This document shows positions 33,720-42,598 of a DNA stretch of 64,000 nucleotides, piece by piece (within the stretch, counting starts at the first letter, position 1; the number at the start of each line of letters is the position of its first letter). Location: assembly GCA_964370715.1 (NCBI GenBank), contig CAYJKJ010000011.1, positions 1-64,000 of the forward strand, read 5' to 3'. Below the pieces are notes generated by a model. That model ran no database searches. It was given only the letters and a program-made list of their open reading frames with translations, and was not told the DNA's origin. A program made the position numbers and the translations under genes. Origin of the DNA: CAYJAY01 sp964370715. Lineage in GTDB: Bacteria; Bacillota; Clostridia; Oscillospirales; Ruminococcaceae.

Positions 33720-36018
33720 TTCATTTAACGACGGCTTTTATTATTTTAAAAATTCAATCGATAAACTTCGAGAGGTCAAAGAAAAAGTAGACAGAATGTC
33801 TTTAAAGGAGCAGACGGGAATTCTTTTATCAAAAGATTTCTACAACACCGATGGGTGTGAAAGTTTGGCTCCTTTAAAATTTTCCAAAAGTTTTTTCGAA
33901 TACAACAGCAAACAGTCTCAAGGCATCTCGTTTATCTCAGCAATTGCGATGGGTTCTAGTTTCGACCGACAACTTATAGAACAAATAGGCAACCAAACGG
34001 CAAATTTTAGAGCTATAGATGGTTGCGATGTCGTTGTTTGCCCTTCCGCCAACATAATCCGATATGTCCTTTGCGCAAACAACCTACATTATTTTTCCGA
34101 GGATCCTTATCTTACGGGCGAGATGTGCGCAAGCTTTGCTGTTGGAGCAAAAGGTTTTGGTGTTCCGGTAGCAATAGACCAATACCTCGATTGTAGCAGA
34201 GTTCGCAACTATCTTATAACCAACTGTGTTATAGATATAAAAGCGTTAAACGAAATCTATGTCGAAGCCGCAAGGATAGCTGTTTCACGTTCAAAACCTG
34301 CTTGTGTGATAGTTTCCGCCAACATGATAAACGGCGAATATGTTGCGCAAAGCAAAAGCCTTGTTGGAGCAATACGAAACAATTTTGATTTCGACGGCAT
34401 AATAGCAAGCGACAAACATTCCGTTGAAGACCGAACCGCTTCGCTTGTCGCAGGGGTCGATCTTGATCTTTCGGGGGAGCTGTCTCGGAGCAACAAACAG
34501 CTTGAACAATCGGTTGTTAAGCGAAAGCTTGATAAACAGCTTGTCGCAAACTCGGTTGCCGAACTTGCGGTGCTTTCGGATTATATCCAAAACAACAAAG
34601 CAATTCCGGCGGTGACCGACCAAGAAAAAAACATAGTTCTTTCGCAAAATGCAATAGAGCAGTCCGCCGTGCTTCTTAAAAACGACGAAAATTTTTTGCC
34701 GTTTTCCAAAAACGAATCTATCGCTGTTATCGGAAATTTCGAAAGATATAGCGAACAAGAAGATCTATTTGATTACCTAGAAAGCCAAAACAAAAACATT
34801 TCTTTTGCAAAAGGATTTAATCAAGACGGTTCAACAAACGATATTCTTTTAAACCAAGCAAAACAGATTGCAAAAAAGAGCAACAAAACACTTATCATAG
34901 TTGGGACACTTCGGTTTAACGAAAGCTACCAAAAAAGCGACCGCCAAAATCTCTGTCTTTGCCCCGGTATGCTAAAGCTTATATATTCTGTGTTGTCGGT
35001 TTCTGAAGATGTAGCGGTTGTTTTAACTTCGCATGAGCCTTGCGAACTTCCGTTTTTGGATCGAATAAAAAGCCTTCTAGCGGTTGATTTTTCGGCTTGC
35101 GGAATAAACAAAGCGCTATATAATCTCATTTTTGGAAACTGTAGCCCTTCGGGAAAACTTTCGGTTAGTTGGAACTCGAAACTTTCGGAATATCCAACCT
35201 CTTTTAACAGCGACAAAGACAAACAAACTTTCTCCTATCGAGAGGGCATCTATGTTGGATATCGCTATTTTTTATCCACCAACCAAAAGCCGTTGTTTTG
35301 TTTCGGGTATGGGCTTTCGTATTCAAATTTTGCTTTTTCAAACTTAAAATTAGACCGCCCCTCGCTTAGCGAAAGAGGGGAACTTTGCATAACTTTTTAT
35401 ATTGAAAATACCGGCAGCTATGTTGCAGGGGAAGTGGCGCAGATATATATATCAAAAAAAGGCGAAAACTATAAGCAACTTAAAGGATTTGAAAAAATAT
35501 TTCTGTTGCCGGGCGAAAAAAGAGCGGTTGAAATGAAGTTTCAAAGAAGCAGTTTTGCGAGATACAACATGACGACAAAAAAATGGCAGGTCGAACCGGG
35601 AGACTACGACATAATGCTTGCTACCGATTGCCAAACAACTATCGTTTCAAAAACCGTTTCGTTACTTGGCAAACAATATACCGACGATAAAAAATATTTT
35701 TATGCAAAAGATATTAAAATGATGTCGGAAAAAAGCTTTTTTGAACTTGCAAAGTTTATTAAGAAACACAAGCAACACGGCGTTTATACAATCAACTCAA
35801 CGCTAGGAGAGATATCAAAATGTTCAGCAGGGCTAGCTTTTAAAAATCTATTAAAAGACAGCGAAACTTTTAAAATGCATGATATCGAAAACATACCGTT
35901 AAGAACGGTTCTTTCCCATTCAAACGGTGAAGTTTCAAAAAGAAGCATAACCACCTTAATAAGTTTTTGCAACAAAGATATTAAAGCAACGATAAAAAAC
36001 ATGGTTTCACCTCAATAA
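33712..36018 (+). CDS. GH3-like protein with altered substrate-binding motifs
   Basis: 768 residues from a TTG that overlaps the previous gene by 8 bases. It has the GH3 N-terminal barrel (to about 260), second alpha/beta domain (about 310-490) and a fibronectin III-like C-terminal domain (about 555-620). YFSEDPYLTGEMCASF (127-142) and the nucleophile region FDGIIASDK (Asp234) are kept. The preceding RNFE is NLH, and the Lys-His motif that binds substrate (KHFxxNNQE) is replaced by AIDQYLDCSRV (about 154-164). About 100 extra residues follow the last domain. No signal peptide. Likely a divergent or inactive relative. Confidence 0.75.
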   Translation: MNNSFNDGFYYFKNSIDKLREVKEKVDRMSLKEQTGILLSKDFYNTDGCESLAPLKFSKSFFEYNSKQSQGISFISAIAMGSSFDRQLIEQIGNQTANFRAIDGCDVVVCPSANIIRYVLCANNLHYFSEDPYLTGEMCASFAVGAKGFGVPVAIDQYLDCSRVRNYLITNCVIDIKALNEIYVEAARIAVSRSKPACVIVSANMINGEYVAQSKSLVGAIRNNFDFDGIIASDKHSVEDRTASLVAGVDLDLSGELSRSNKQLEQSVVKRKLDKQLVANSVAELAVLSDYIQNNKAIPAVTDQEKNIVLSQNAIEQSAVLLKNDENFLPFSKNESIAVIGNFERYSEQEDLFDYLESQNKNISFAKGFNQDGSTNDILLNQAKQIAKKSNKTLIIVGTLRFNESYQKSDRQNLCLCPGMLKLIYSVLSVSEDVAVVLTSHEPCELPFLDRIKSLLAVDFSACGINKALYNLIFGNCSPSGKLSVSWNSKLSEYPTSFNSDKDKQTFSYREGIYVGYRYFLSTNQKPLFCFGYGLSYSNFAFSNLKLDRPSLSERGELCITFYIENTGSYVAGEVAQIYISKKGENYKQLKGFEKIFLLPGEKRAVEMKFQRSSFARYNMTTKKWQVEPGDYDIMLATDCQTTIVSKTVSLLGKQYTDDKKYFYAKDIKMMSEKSFFELAKFIKKHKQHGVYTINSTLGEISKCSAGLAFKNLLKDSETFKMHDIENIPLRTVLSHSNGEVSKRSITTLISFCNKDIKATIKNMVSPQ

Positions 36019-36177
36019 ATCAAAGTTCAACTACCCTAACACATTAATTATGGTAAATATAAGGTAATAAAAAAATATATTCTTGCTATATGTAGAATTA
36101 TTAAAGTAAATCTGTTATTATATTAATCTGGTTTGAAAAGTTTATCGACCAAAAAATATAACGAGGCTATTTTTTTA

Positions 36178-36792
36178 ATGACCAAAAACAAAAAAAACAA
36201 CAAAGGTTTTTCTCTTGTCGAGATAATCATAGTTGTTGCTGTAATCGTAGTTATTGCTAGCTTAATTGTTCCCGAAATAATCAAATATGTCGAAAGCGCT
36301 CGTCAAGCAAACGATCTTCAACGAGCTACACATATTTTGCGTGGAATGTCTACATCTATACTCGACCCTAAAAACAACGTTCCGGCAGGCTTTATAATCG
36401 AGGTAATTTGGGTGACGGGAGACAACAAGATGGGCGCAGAACATAGCGGAAGGCTTTATGTGCGTTCACCATATGTTAGCCATCGTTTTTCTGTGCACAG
36501 CGAACAAGGAATTCCCGGCTTGCCCAAAGGCACCGAAGATATAACAGATGCACTCACCGTCGATGTTTTGGAAACAATCGGAGAAAGCCCGATTGTCGAC
36601 CCCGAAATCGGAACATATGGCTATATTGGAGATGCTGAATCAAAGCTTTGCAACGAAGCAAGCCTTGCTTTTCACATCGACACCTCAACCGGAGATATCG
36701 CTTTGGCGCAACATATCGACACCGACTATGACGGAGATGTTAACATCTGGTTTGATAGGCTCGGTTTAGATGCTATAAGAGCGCCTGAATAG
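36178..36792 (+). CDS. Type IV pilin-like / pseudopilin protein
   Basis: Class III signal: MTKNKKNNKG cleaved before FSLVEIIIVVAVIVVIASLIV, with the conserved Glu5 of the mature protein (FSLVE), then an amphipathic helix (YVESARQANDLQRATHIL) and a C-terminal globular domain ending in an acidic YDGDVNIWFDRLGLD. About 204 residues. A TTG at 36133 would add 15 residues but has no ribosome binding site; the ATG at 36178 gives a 10-residue leader like that of the second pilin at 45840. No prepilin peptidase, ATPase or platform gene lies nearby. Confidence 0.88.
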   Translation: MTKNKKNNKGFSLVEIIIVVAVIVVIASLIVPEIIKYVESARQANDLQRATHILRGMSTSILDPKNNVPAGFIIEVIWVTGDNKMGAEHSGRLYVRSPYVSHRFSVHSEQGIPGLPKGTEDITDALTVDVLETIGESPIVDPEIGTYGYIGDAESKLCNEASLAFHIDTSTGDIALAQHIDTDYDGDVNIWFDRLGLDAIRAPE

Positions 36793-36870
36793 CAAAAACA
36801 ACCAATAGTTTTTTAGGTGGTACACCCACCAATTCAATAATAAAAATACAAATAAAAGGAGAATACTAAA

Positions 36871-37587
36871 ATGGGAACACCTCATATAGCGGCTAAAAAA
36901 GGAGACATAGCAAAATCAATCCTTCTTCCGGGAGATCCAAAAAGAGCAAAATACATAGCGGAAAACTTTCTCGAAAACCCTGTTTGTTTCAACGAAGTTA
37001 GAGGAATGCTAGGCTACACCGGCGAATATAAAGGAAAAAAGATTTCTGTTATGGGAACCGGAATGGGAATTCCGTCTATCTCTATCTACATAAACGAGCT
37101 TATGAGCGAATACGGTTGCGAAAACCTTATAAGAATTGGAACGTGCGGATCGTTTAAAGCTGAAATCGGTCTAGGTGATGTTGTTATTGCGATGGGCGCT
37201 TGTTCCGATGCCGGATTTTTGCGTAACACTTTCGCAGGAGATTTTTCAGCGATAGCAGATTTCGACCTATTAAAAACAGCTTACGAAAAAGCTGTTGAAA
37301 AAGGCAAAAAAGTGACGGTTGGAAACATCCTTTCAAGCGAAATGTTCTACCCAATGTGGGATAACGAAATGTTCAACAACTGGGAAAAATTCGGCGTTAT
37401 CGGTGTTGAGATGGAAGCGGCGGCTTTATACACCATTTCGAAAAAATATAACGCAAAAGCGCTCGCAATCTGCACAGTTTCCGACAACTTCAAAGTTCCC
37501 GGAATTATGACCCCCGAAGAAAGAGAAACAACCCTTAATGATATGATCACTATCGGTCTTGAAACTGCGTTGGAGTTTACAAAATAA
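36871..37587 (+). CDS. deoD: Purine-nucleoside phosphorylase, DeoD type
   Basis: Phosphorolysis of purine nucleosides. 238 residues, family length. The N-terminus MGTPHIAAKKGDIAKSILLPGDPKRAKYI is diagnostic; VMGTGMGIPSISIYINEL (near 60), RIGTCGSF (near 88), GVEMEAAALY (near 178) and the catalytic Asp in TVSDNF (near 205) are present. Strong ribosome binding site AAGGAG. The gtrA start codon overlaps its stop (TAATG). Confidence 0.97.
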   Translation: MGTPHIAAKKGDIAKSILLPGDPKRAKYIAENFLENPVCFNEVRGMLGYTGEYKGKKISVMGTGMGIPSISIYINELMSEYGCENLIRIGTCGSFKAEIGLGDVVIAMGACSDAGFLRNTFAGDFSAIADFDLLKTAYEKAVEKGKKVTVGNILSSEMFYPMWDNEMFNNWEKFGVIGVEMEAAALYTISKKYNAKALAICTVSDNFKVPGIMTPEERETTLNDMITIGLETALEFTK

Positions 37588-38060
37588 TGTGGTTTGATAA
37601 ATTAATCGGCATTTTCGGCTTTAAATCGAGAGAATCGTTTTGGTCGCTTTTCAAAGAAGGAATAAGATTTTGCATAGTCGGCGTTTTAAACACCATCATA
37701 TTCTACATTATATATCTTATACTACTTAAGCTTAACGTTAATTTATATGTTAGCTATATAATTGCATTTATAGTCGCAACGTTTCATTCCTACATACTCG
37801 GTAATCTATTTGTTTTCAAAACGAAAAACAAACAGACGGGAGCCGAAATTTCAGTTGCGGCAAGCGAAGGGCTTTTCAAAGGAAAGCGCATGATCAAGGT
37901 CTATATGGCGTATGGCTTCACCATCGTTTTGGGTCTTGCCCTCGTGTGGTTCGATGTCAACATCCTTGGAATTCCGGAAGAGATAGCTCCGCTTATCAAT
38001 CTGTTGATAACAACCCCTATGAACTTTTTTATCAATAAATATTGGGCGTATAAAGAATAA
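37587..38060 (+). CDS. GtrA-family membrane protein
   Basis: 157 residues with four membrane segments; RFCIVGVLNTIIFYIIYLILL near residue 28 and the C-terminal TTPMNFFINKYWAY are the family signature. GtrA-like proteins flip or assist lipid-linked sugars in surface glycan modification. A hydrophilic insert of about 30 residues (KTKNKQTGAEISVAASEG...) lies between segments 2 and 3. Translationally coupled to deoD, with which it has no obvious functional link. Confidence 0.9.
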   Translation: MWFDKLIGIFGFKSRESFWSLFKEGIRFCIVGVLNTIIFYIIYLILLKLNVNLYVSYIIAFIVATFHSYILGNLFVFKTKNKQTGAEISVAASEGLFKGKRMIKVYMAYGFTIVLGLALVWFDVNILGIPEEIAPLINLLITTPMNFFINKYWAYKE

Positions 38061-38073
38061 CACTAACCATTTT

Positions 38074-38110
38074 AAACATCGCTTTGCTTTTTTGCCAAGC
38101 GATGTTTTGT
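38074..38110 (+). terminator. Terminator after deoD-gtrA
   Basis: Eleven-pair stem, 38074-38084 with 38097-38107 (AACATCGCTT/AAGCGATGTT), 12-base loop, then TTGTTTTT. Confidence 0.85.
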
Positions 38111-38225
38111 TTTTATCCTGGTTTTCACCGACTTAAACAAAAATCAAAAACGCTACTCATATAGACATTTTGCAACAATAACCATCAATTACAATATAAT
38201 TCCTATGTGTAAAACATCTAAATTT

Positions 38226-38267
38226 GAAAAATAATTTCCACAATTATTACAAAATGAAAAAAATTTC
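38226..38267 (+). promoter_or_regulatory. Two GAAA-n(4-5)-TTTC motifs before the sialic acid operon promoter
   Basis: Half-palindromes at 38226-38238 and 38256-38267, just upstream of the -35 box at 38278. They could be operators for the RpiR-type regulator encoded in the locus, but the region is very AT-rich and chance is possible. Confidence 0.25.
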
Positions 38268-38277
38268 GATTATTATG

Positions 38278-38306
38278 TTGACTTTGCTTAAAATTTTTGA
38301 TAGTAT
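38278..38306 (+). promoter_or_regulatory. Promoter of the sialic acid transporter genes
   Basis: TTGACT (38278-38283), 17-base spacer, TAGTAT (38301-38306). A second candidate (TTGCAA, then TATAAT with 19-base spacing) lies around 38171-38201. The 308-base gap 38061-38368 holds only the preceding terminator and these sites. Confidence 0.5.
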
Positions 38307-38368
38307 TGTTGCAAGAATAGTAAATATTCTTAAAAAGTTTATGACATTAAATTTAGGAGGATTGAAAA

Positions 38369-39706
38369 ATGAAAAAATTATTAGCATTGTTCCTTACACT
38401 AATGATGGTTGTTTCTATGTTTGCGGCTTGCGCTCCAAGCGCTCCCGAAACTCAAGAGCCAACTGAAGAACCCACAACCGAAGGCGCAACAGCGCCGGTT
38501 GAAATCACAATGTGGACATTCCCTATCGGCGGTTTTGGAGATGAAGAAGTAGTTTCCGGATTTATTGATTCGTTCAACGAAATGTATCCCGAAATAACTG
38601 TTGTTCACCAAACTCTTGACTATTCAACAGGCGACGATCAAGTTACCGCTGCTATCGAAGCAGGAACAGCTCCTGACATCATCATGGAAGGTCCTGAACG
38701 TTTGGTAGCAAACTGGGGCGCAAAAGGCTTGATGGTTGATCTATCGGATCTTATGGACGACGAAGCTATTGCTGACATAAGCAAAGTTTCTCAAGCAGCA
38801 ATCGATGCTTGCATGGCTCCAAACGGCGAATACTATGAATATCCAATGATCATGACAACACACTGCATGGCTATAAACTACGACGTTTTTGAACAAGCCG
38901 GCGCTCTTCAATACATCGATGAAGAAACCCGTTCTTGGACAACCGACGATTTCGTTATGGCTATGGAAGCTGTTAGAGACAGCGGTCTAGTTCAAACTCC
39001 CGGAATTATCTATTCGGGCGGACAAGGCGGAGACCAAGGAACAAGGGCTCTTGTTTCAAACCTCTACAGCGCACCTTTCACAAACGACGATTTCACAGCA
39101 TACACAATTAATGAAGAACTAGGCGTTAAAGGCCTTAACCTTCTAGTAGATATGGTAGACAGCGGCGCAATCAGCCATGATGCCGGTATCGCAGCAGCAG
39201 ACGAACTCCAACTATTTGCTAACGGAACAAGCGCAATAACTCTCGCTTGGAACGCTTCCAACGAAGCAGCTTATGCTTCGCAAGCAGCTTTCACTCCTTT
39301 CGCAATGAACTTCCCTTCAGACGATGGCGTAGCTGAACTTCAAGGCGGAATTTGGGGATTTGGTGTATTTGATAACGGCGACCAAGCTAAAATCGATGCA
39401 GCTAAAATGTTCATCGAATTCCTAGCAGATGATCCAACACAAGGTCCTTTGAGCGCTGCTACAACAGGCTTCTTCCCAGTTCGTTCCTCTTTCGGAAACG
39501 TTTATGCAGGAACTGAAAACGAAGAAAGAATGGGCGTTTATGCTTCGTTCCTTCCAAACCTCGGCGCATACTATCAAGTAGCTCCGGTATGGCCAGCACA
39601 ACGTACAGCTTGGTGGAATATGCTCCAACAAGTATTCAGCGGAACCGATGCACAAGCAGCTGCCGATGAATATATAGCAACAATCGAGGCTGAAATTAAC
39701 GCTTAA
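38369..39706 (+). CDS. Sugar ABC transporter substrate-binding lipoprotein (likely sialic acid)
   Basis: 445 residues. Lipoprotein signal with MFAACAPSAPE (Cys near residue 20), a Pro/Glu/Thr linker, then a family 1 extracellular solute-binding fold: ITMWTFPIGG at the start, AGTAPDIIMEGPERL near 110, and the typical NGTSAITLAWNASNEA near 290. Captures the sugar outside the membrane. Its neighbours are two CUT1-type permeases and N-acetylneuraminate lyase, which point to sialic acid or a derivative. Strong AGGAGG ribosome binding site. Confidence 0.9.
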   Translation: MKKLLALFLTLMMVVSMFAACAPSAPETQEPTEEPTTEGATAPVEITMWTFPIGGFGDEEVVSGFIDSFNEMYPEITVVHQTLDYSTGDDQVTAAIEAGTAPDIIMEGPERLVANWGAKGLMVDLSDLMDDEAIADISKVSQAAIDACMAPNGEYYEYPMIMTTHCMAINYDVFEQAGALQYIDEETRSWTTDDFVMAMEAVRDSGLVQTPGIIYSGGQGGDQGTRALVSNLYSAPFTNDDFTAYTINEELGVKGLNLLVDMVDSGAISHDAGIAAADELQLFANGTSAITLAWNASNEAAYASQAAFTPFAMNFPSDDGVAELQGGIWGFGVFDNGDQAKIDAAKMFIEFLADDPTQGPLSAATTGFFPVRSSFGNVYAGTENEERMGVYASFLPNLGAYYQVAPVWPAQRTAWWNMLQQVFSGTDAQAAADEYIATIEAEINA

Positions 39707-39826
39707 TCTACCGTTGTTTTTATGATTTGACATAGCGAAAATGTTTACTTTCAAAGTATAATATATATTTAGCTCAAACCCTACGGGCATTGCTAATAGA
39801 AAAACTCGCTGTGTGACAACGTATTT

Positions 39827-39867
39827 AAAGCCCCGTTATGAGTGGATAAACTCAATCGGGGCTTTTT
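39827..39867 (+). terminator. Intercistronic terminator between binding protein and permeases
   Basis: AAAGCCCCG (39827-39835) pairs with CGGGGCTTT (39857-39865), with GAGT/ACTC inside, then a T run. It sits in a 201-base gap and probably makes the binding protein more abundant than the permeases. Confidence 0.8.
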
Positions 39868-39907
39868 CAATGAAATTTTTTTAACTTGAATTTAACGAGG
39901 TTTTGCT

Positions 39908-40825
39908 ATGAGTTCTAACAGTTCAAACTCTTTAGCGTTAAACAAAAGCAAGGTTCTTGCAAGAAAAGAAGCTATAACGGCATATCTGTTTTTATTGCCA
40001 TGCCTTATCTTCTTTGTTGTGTTTGTTGTCGTTCCTATGTTCTCGGCTTTGTTTAACAGCTTTTTTCATTATTCGTCCGTTCGCTTTGAATTTGCCGGAT
40101 TCTACAACTACATAAAAGCATTTAACGATCCGATATTTATTAAAGCACTAGTCAACACCTGTATCATAGTTTTTGTCAGCGTTCCGGCCGTCATGGTCTT
40201 TTCGCTTTGGGTTAGCACAGCGGTCTACAGGATGGGAAACATCCCTCTTTCGATCTATCGCTGCATCTTCTATCTTCCCGTTGTAACCGGAACCGTTGCG
40301 GTAACGGTTGTTTGGAAATGGATGTTTAACCAATACACCGGTATCTTTAACAGCGTCTTGACCGGCGTTGGTATTATCGACAAAGGTATAAGTTGGCTTG
40401 GAAACGATAAAACTGCCCTTTGGTGTATCATCTTGATTCTATTCACAACATCAATCGGCCAACCTATCGTTCTTTATATCTCGGCTCTTGGCAACGTTGA
40501 CAAATCGCTAATCGAAGCGTCTGAGGTTGATGGCGCTACTAATATGCAGGTCTTTTGGAAGATTAAATGGCCCTCAATTATGCCAACAACGTTATATATA
40601 ATTATAATAACAACGATAAACAGTTTCCAATGTTTTGCGCTTATCCAGCTCTTGACGTCGGGTGGACCAAACAACTCAACTCAAACAATAATGTATTATA
40701 TCTACTACAACGTTTTCAGGGTAGATGATTTTGGATATGGAAACGCAATGGGTATAATCCTTGCGGCTATAATAGCGCTGTTTTCCGTTATACAATTTAA
40801 ATTCGCAGGAAAGAAGGGAGAATAA
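39908..40825 (+). CDS. Sugar ABC transporter permease (CUT1, MalF type)
   Basis: 305 residues, six membrane segments. TAYLFLLPCLIFFVVFVVVPM starts the first segment, and the ATPase-contacting EAA loop reads EASEVDGATNMQVFWKIKWPSIMP near residue 200. It forms a heterodimer with the next gene product (4-base gap). No ATPase is encoded in the locus; CUT1 systems without one often share an MsmK-type ATPase encoded elsewhere. Confidence 0.94.
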   Translation: MSSNSSNSLALNKSKVLARKEAITAYLFLLPCLIFFVVFVVVPMFSALFNSFFHYSSVRFEFAGFYNYIKAFNDPIFIKALVNTCIIVFVSVPAVMVFSLWVSTAVYRMGNIPLSIYRCIFYLPVVTGTVAVTVVWKWMFNQYTGIFNSVLTGVGIIDKGISWLGNDKTALWCIILILFTTSIGQPIVLYISALGNVDKSLIEASEVDGATNMQVFWKIKWPSIMPTTLYIIIITTINSFQCFALIQLLTSGGPNNSTQTIMYYIYYNVFRVDDFGYGNAMGIILAAIIALFSVIQFKFAGKKGE

Positions 40826-40829
40826 GAAG

Positions 40830-41654
40830 ATGAACAACACAAATAAAGTTTATAAAACATTTTGTTCAATCGCTATGGTTATTTTGGCGGCTTTGTTCAC
40901 ATTCCCCCTCTATTGGATTTTAACAGGGTCTTTAAAAGATGCAGCGGCTATCAACTCGAGAGATATCCAATGGTTTCCAAAAGCTCCAACCCTCGACAAC
41001 TATATAAGGCTTTTTGAAGAACCCGCTTTCCTTTGGTTGTTCAACACGGTGTTTATCTCGGTAGGCGCTATGATAATAACCTGTATTGCGGCGGCTATGG
41101 GCGGTTATGCAATAGCCAAAAAACGTTTTCCGGGAAAAGCTATCGTCTTTGGCACGATGGTTGCGGCAATGGCTTTGCCAAAACAAGTTATATTAATACC
41201 GCTTTTAAAACAGATGAACTTTATGAATCTCCACGACACTCTTTTTGCGGTTATGCTTCCTATTATCGGTTGGCCGTTCGGAGTTTTTCTTATGAAGCAG
41301 TTTTCGGAAGGAATCCCGACCGAGATGCTTGAAGCCGCAAGAATAGACGGCGCCGGAGAGGTTTTAACGTTCACTAAGATAGTTTTCCCCATGATTAAAC
41401 CCGGTGTTGGCGCTCTTGCTATCTTCACCTTTATAACAACTTGGAACGACTATTTTATGCAGTTGTTGATGCTCAACAGCCGAGAAAACCTAACGATTTC
41501 TCTTGGTATCGCAAAACTTCAAGCGGAAGCTTCAACCGATTTTGGCATGATTATGGCGGGTGCAGCTCTTGCTGCAGTTCCGATTATAACGATATTTTTG
41601 ATTTTCCAAAAATACTTTACAAAAGGCATTACGATGGGTGCTGTTAAGGGATAA
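40830..41654 (+). CDS. Sugar ABC transporter permease (CUT1, MalG type)
   Basis: 274 residues, six membrane segments, with the EAA loop EAARIDGAGEVLTFTKIVFPMIKP near residue 172 and the C-terminal FLIFQKYFTKGITMGAVKG typical of MalG-type permeases. Partner of the preceding permease; the lyase gene follows by 26 bases. Confidence 0.94.
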   Translation: MNNTNKVYKTFCSIAMVILAALFTFPLYWILTGSLKDAAAINSRDIQWFPKAPTLDNYIRLFEEPAFLWLFNTVFISVGAMIITCIAAAMGGYAIAKKRFPGKAIVFGTMVAAMALPKQVILIPLLKQMNFMNLHDTLFAVMLPIIGWPFGVFLMKQFSEGIPTEMLEAARIDGAGEVLTFTKIVFPMIKPGVGALAIFTFITTWNDYFMQLLMLNSRENLTISLGIAKLQAEASTDFGMIMAGAALAAVPIITIFLIFQKYFTKGITMGAVKG

Positions 41655-41680
41655 AAAAACTAAAAAAGAGGAGTTAGATT

Positions 41681-42580
41681 ATGGCTGAATATAAAGGGAT
41701 ATACCCTGCGCTTTATGCCTGTTATGATGAAAACGGGGATATAAGCACCAATCGAACAAAACAACTTGTAAGATTTCTAGTAGACAGTGGAGTCGATGGA
41801 TTATATGTCGGGGGTTCTTCCGGCGAATGTATCTATCAAAGCCCAACCGAGAGAAAAGCAGTTCTCGAAGCGGTCATGGAAGAAACAAAAAACGATGATG
41901 TCAAGATAATTGCCCATGTAGCTTGCAACAGCACTAAAGACAGCGTAGAGCTTGCTAAACACGCAGAAAGCGTTAAGGTTGACGCTATCGCGGCGATACC
42001 TCCGATATATTTCCGTTTGCCTCCACACGCAATAGCACAATATTGGAACGACATAAGCGGCGGCGCACCAAACACAGATTTTTTCATCTATAACATACCA
42101 CAGCTTGCCGGGGTTGAACTAACGGCTTCCCTTTTAAGCGAGATGAAGAAAAATAAAAATGTTATCGGGGTTAAAAACTCATCGATGCCAACGCTTGATA
42201 TTTCGGTTTGGCGTCAACAAGATGTCGTTGTCTTTAACGGTCCCGATGAACAACTTTTAAGCGGCCTTGTCGCCGGAAGCGTTGGCGGAATTGGCGGAAC
42301 TTTTGGAGCTATGCCAAAGCTTTATATCGAACTCTATAACAAATTTTGTGAAAAAGATATCGAGACTGCAAGAAAACTACAAGACGAGATTATAAAAATA
42401 ATCCAAATACTTGCATCTAGCACCAATAGTATGTATTCTATAATTAAAGAGGTTTTACGTTTAAACTATGGCGTGGATGTCGGCGATGTTAGAAGCCCGC
42501 TTGCAAAACTAGATAACGACGGTAAACAAGCGGCATTAAAAGCTGTGGCTTTAATTAAAGAAGCCTCTAAATTAATCTAG
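41681..42580 (+). CDS. nanA: N-acetylneuraminate lyase / dihydrodipicolinate synthase family aldolase
   Basis: Splits sialic acid into N-acetylmannosamine and pyruvate. 299 residues. Carboxylate-binding GGSSGECIYQSPTER near residue 46, catalytic Tyr in FIYNIPQLAGVEL near 137 and Schiff-base Lys in GVKNSS near 165 match the lyase layout. A dihydrodipicolinate synthase or other keto-acid aldolase is possible from sequence alone; the epimerase, esterase, RpiR regulator and transporter around it favour sialic acid. Confidence 0.85.
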   Translation: MAEYKGIYPALYACYDENGDISTNRTKQLVRFLVDSGVDGLYVGGSSGECIYQSPTERKAVLEAVMEETKNDDVKIIAHVACNSTKDSVELAKHAESVKVDAIAAIPPIYFRLPPHAIAQYWNDISGGAPNTDFFIYNIPQLAGVELTASLLSEMKKNKNVIGVKNSSMPTLDISVWRQQDVVVFNGPDEQLLSGLVAGSVGGIGGTFGAMPKLYIELYNKFCEKDIETARKLQDEIIKIIQILASSTNSMYSIIKEVLRLNYGVDVGDVRSPLAKLDNDGKQAALKAVALIKEASKLI

Positions 42581-42598
42581 CTACTTTAAGGAGCTATT

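Noticed and set aside
36793..36870. GGTGG/CCACC hairpin before deoD as terminator
   Set aside because: The stem is only about five pairs and is followed by AATTC, not a T run; it is left as an unexplained small hairpin.
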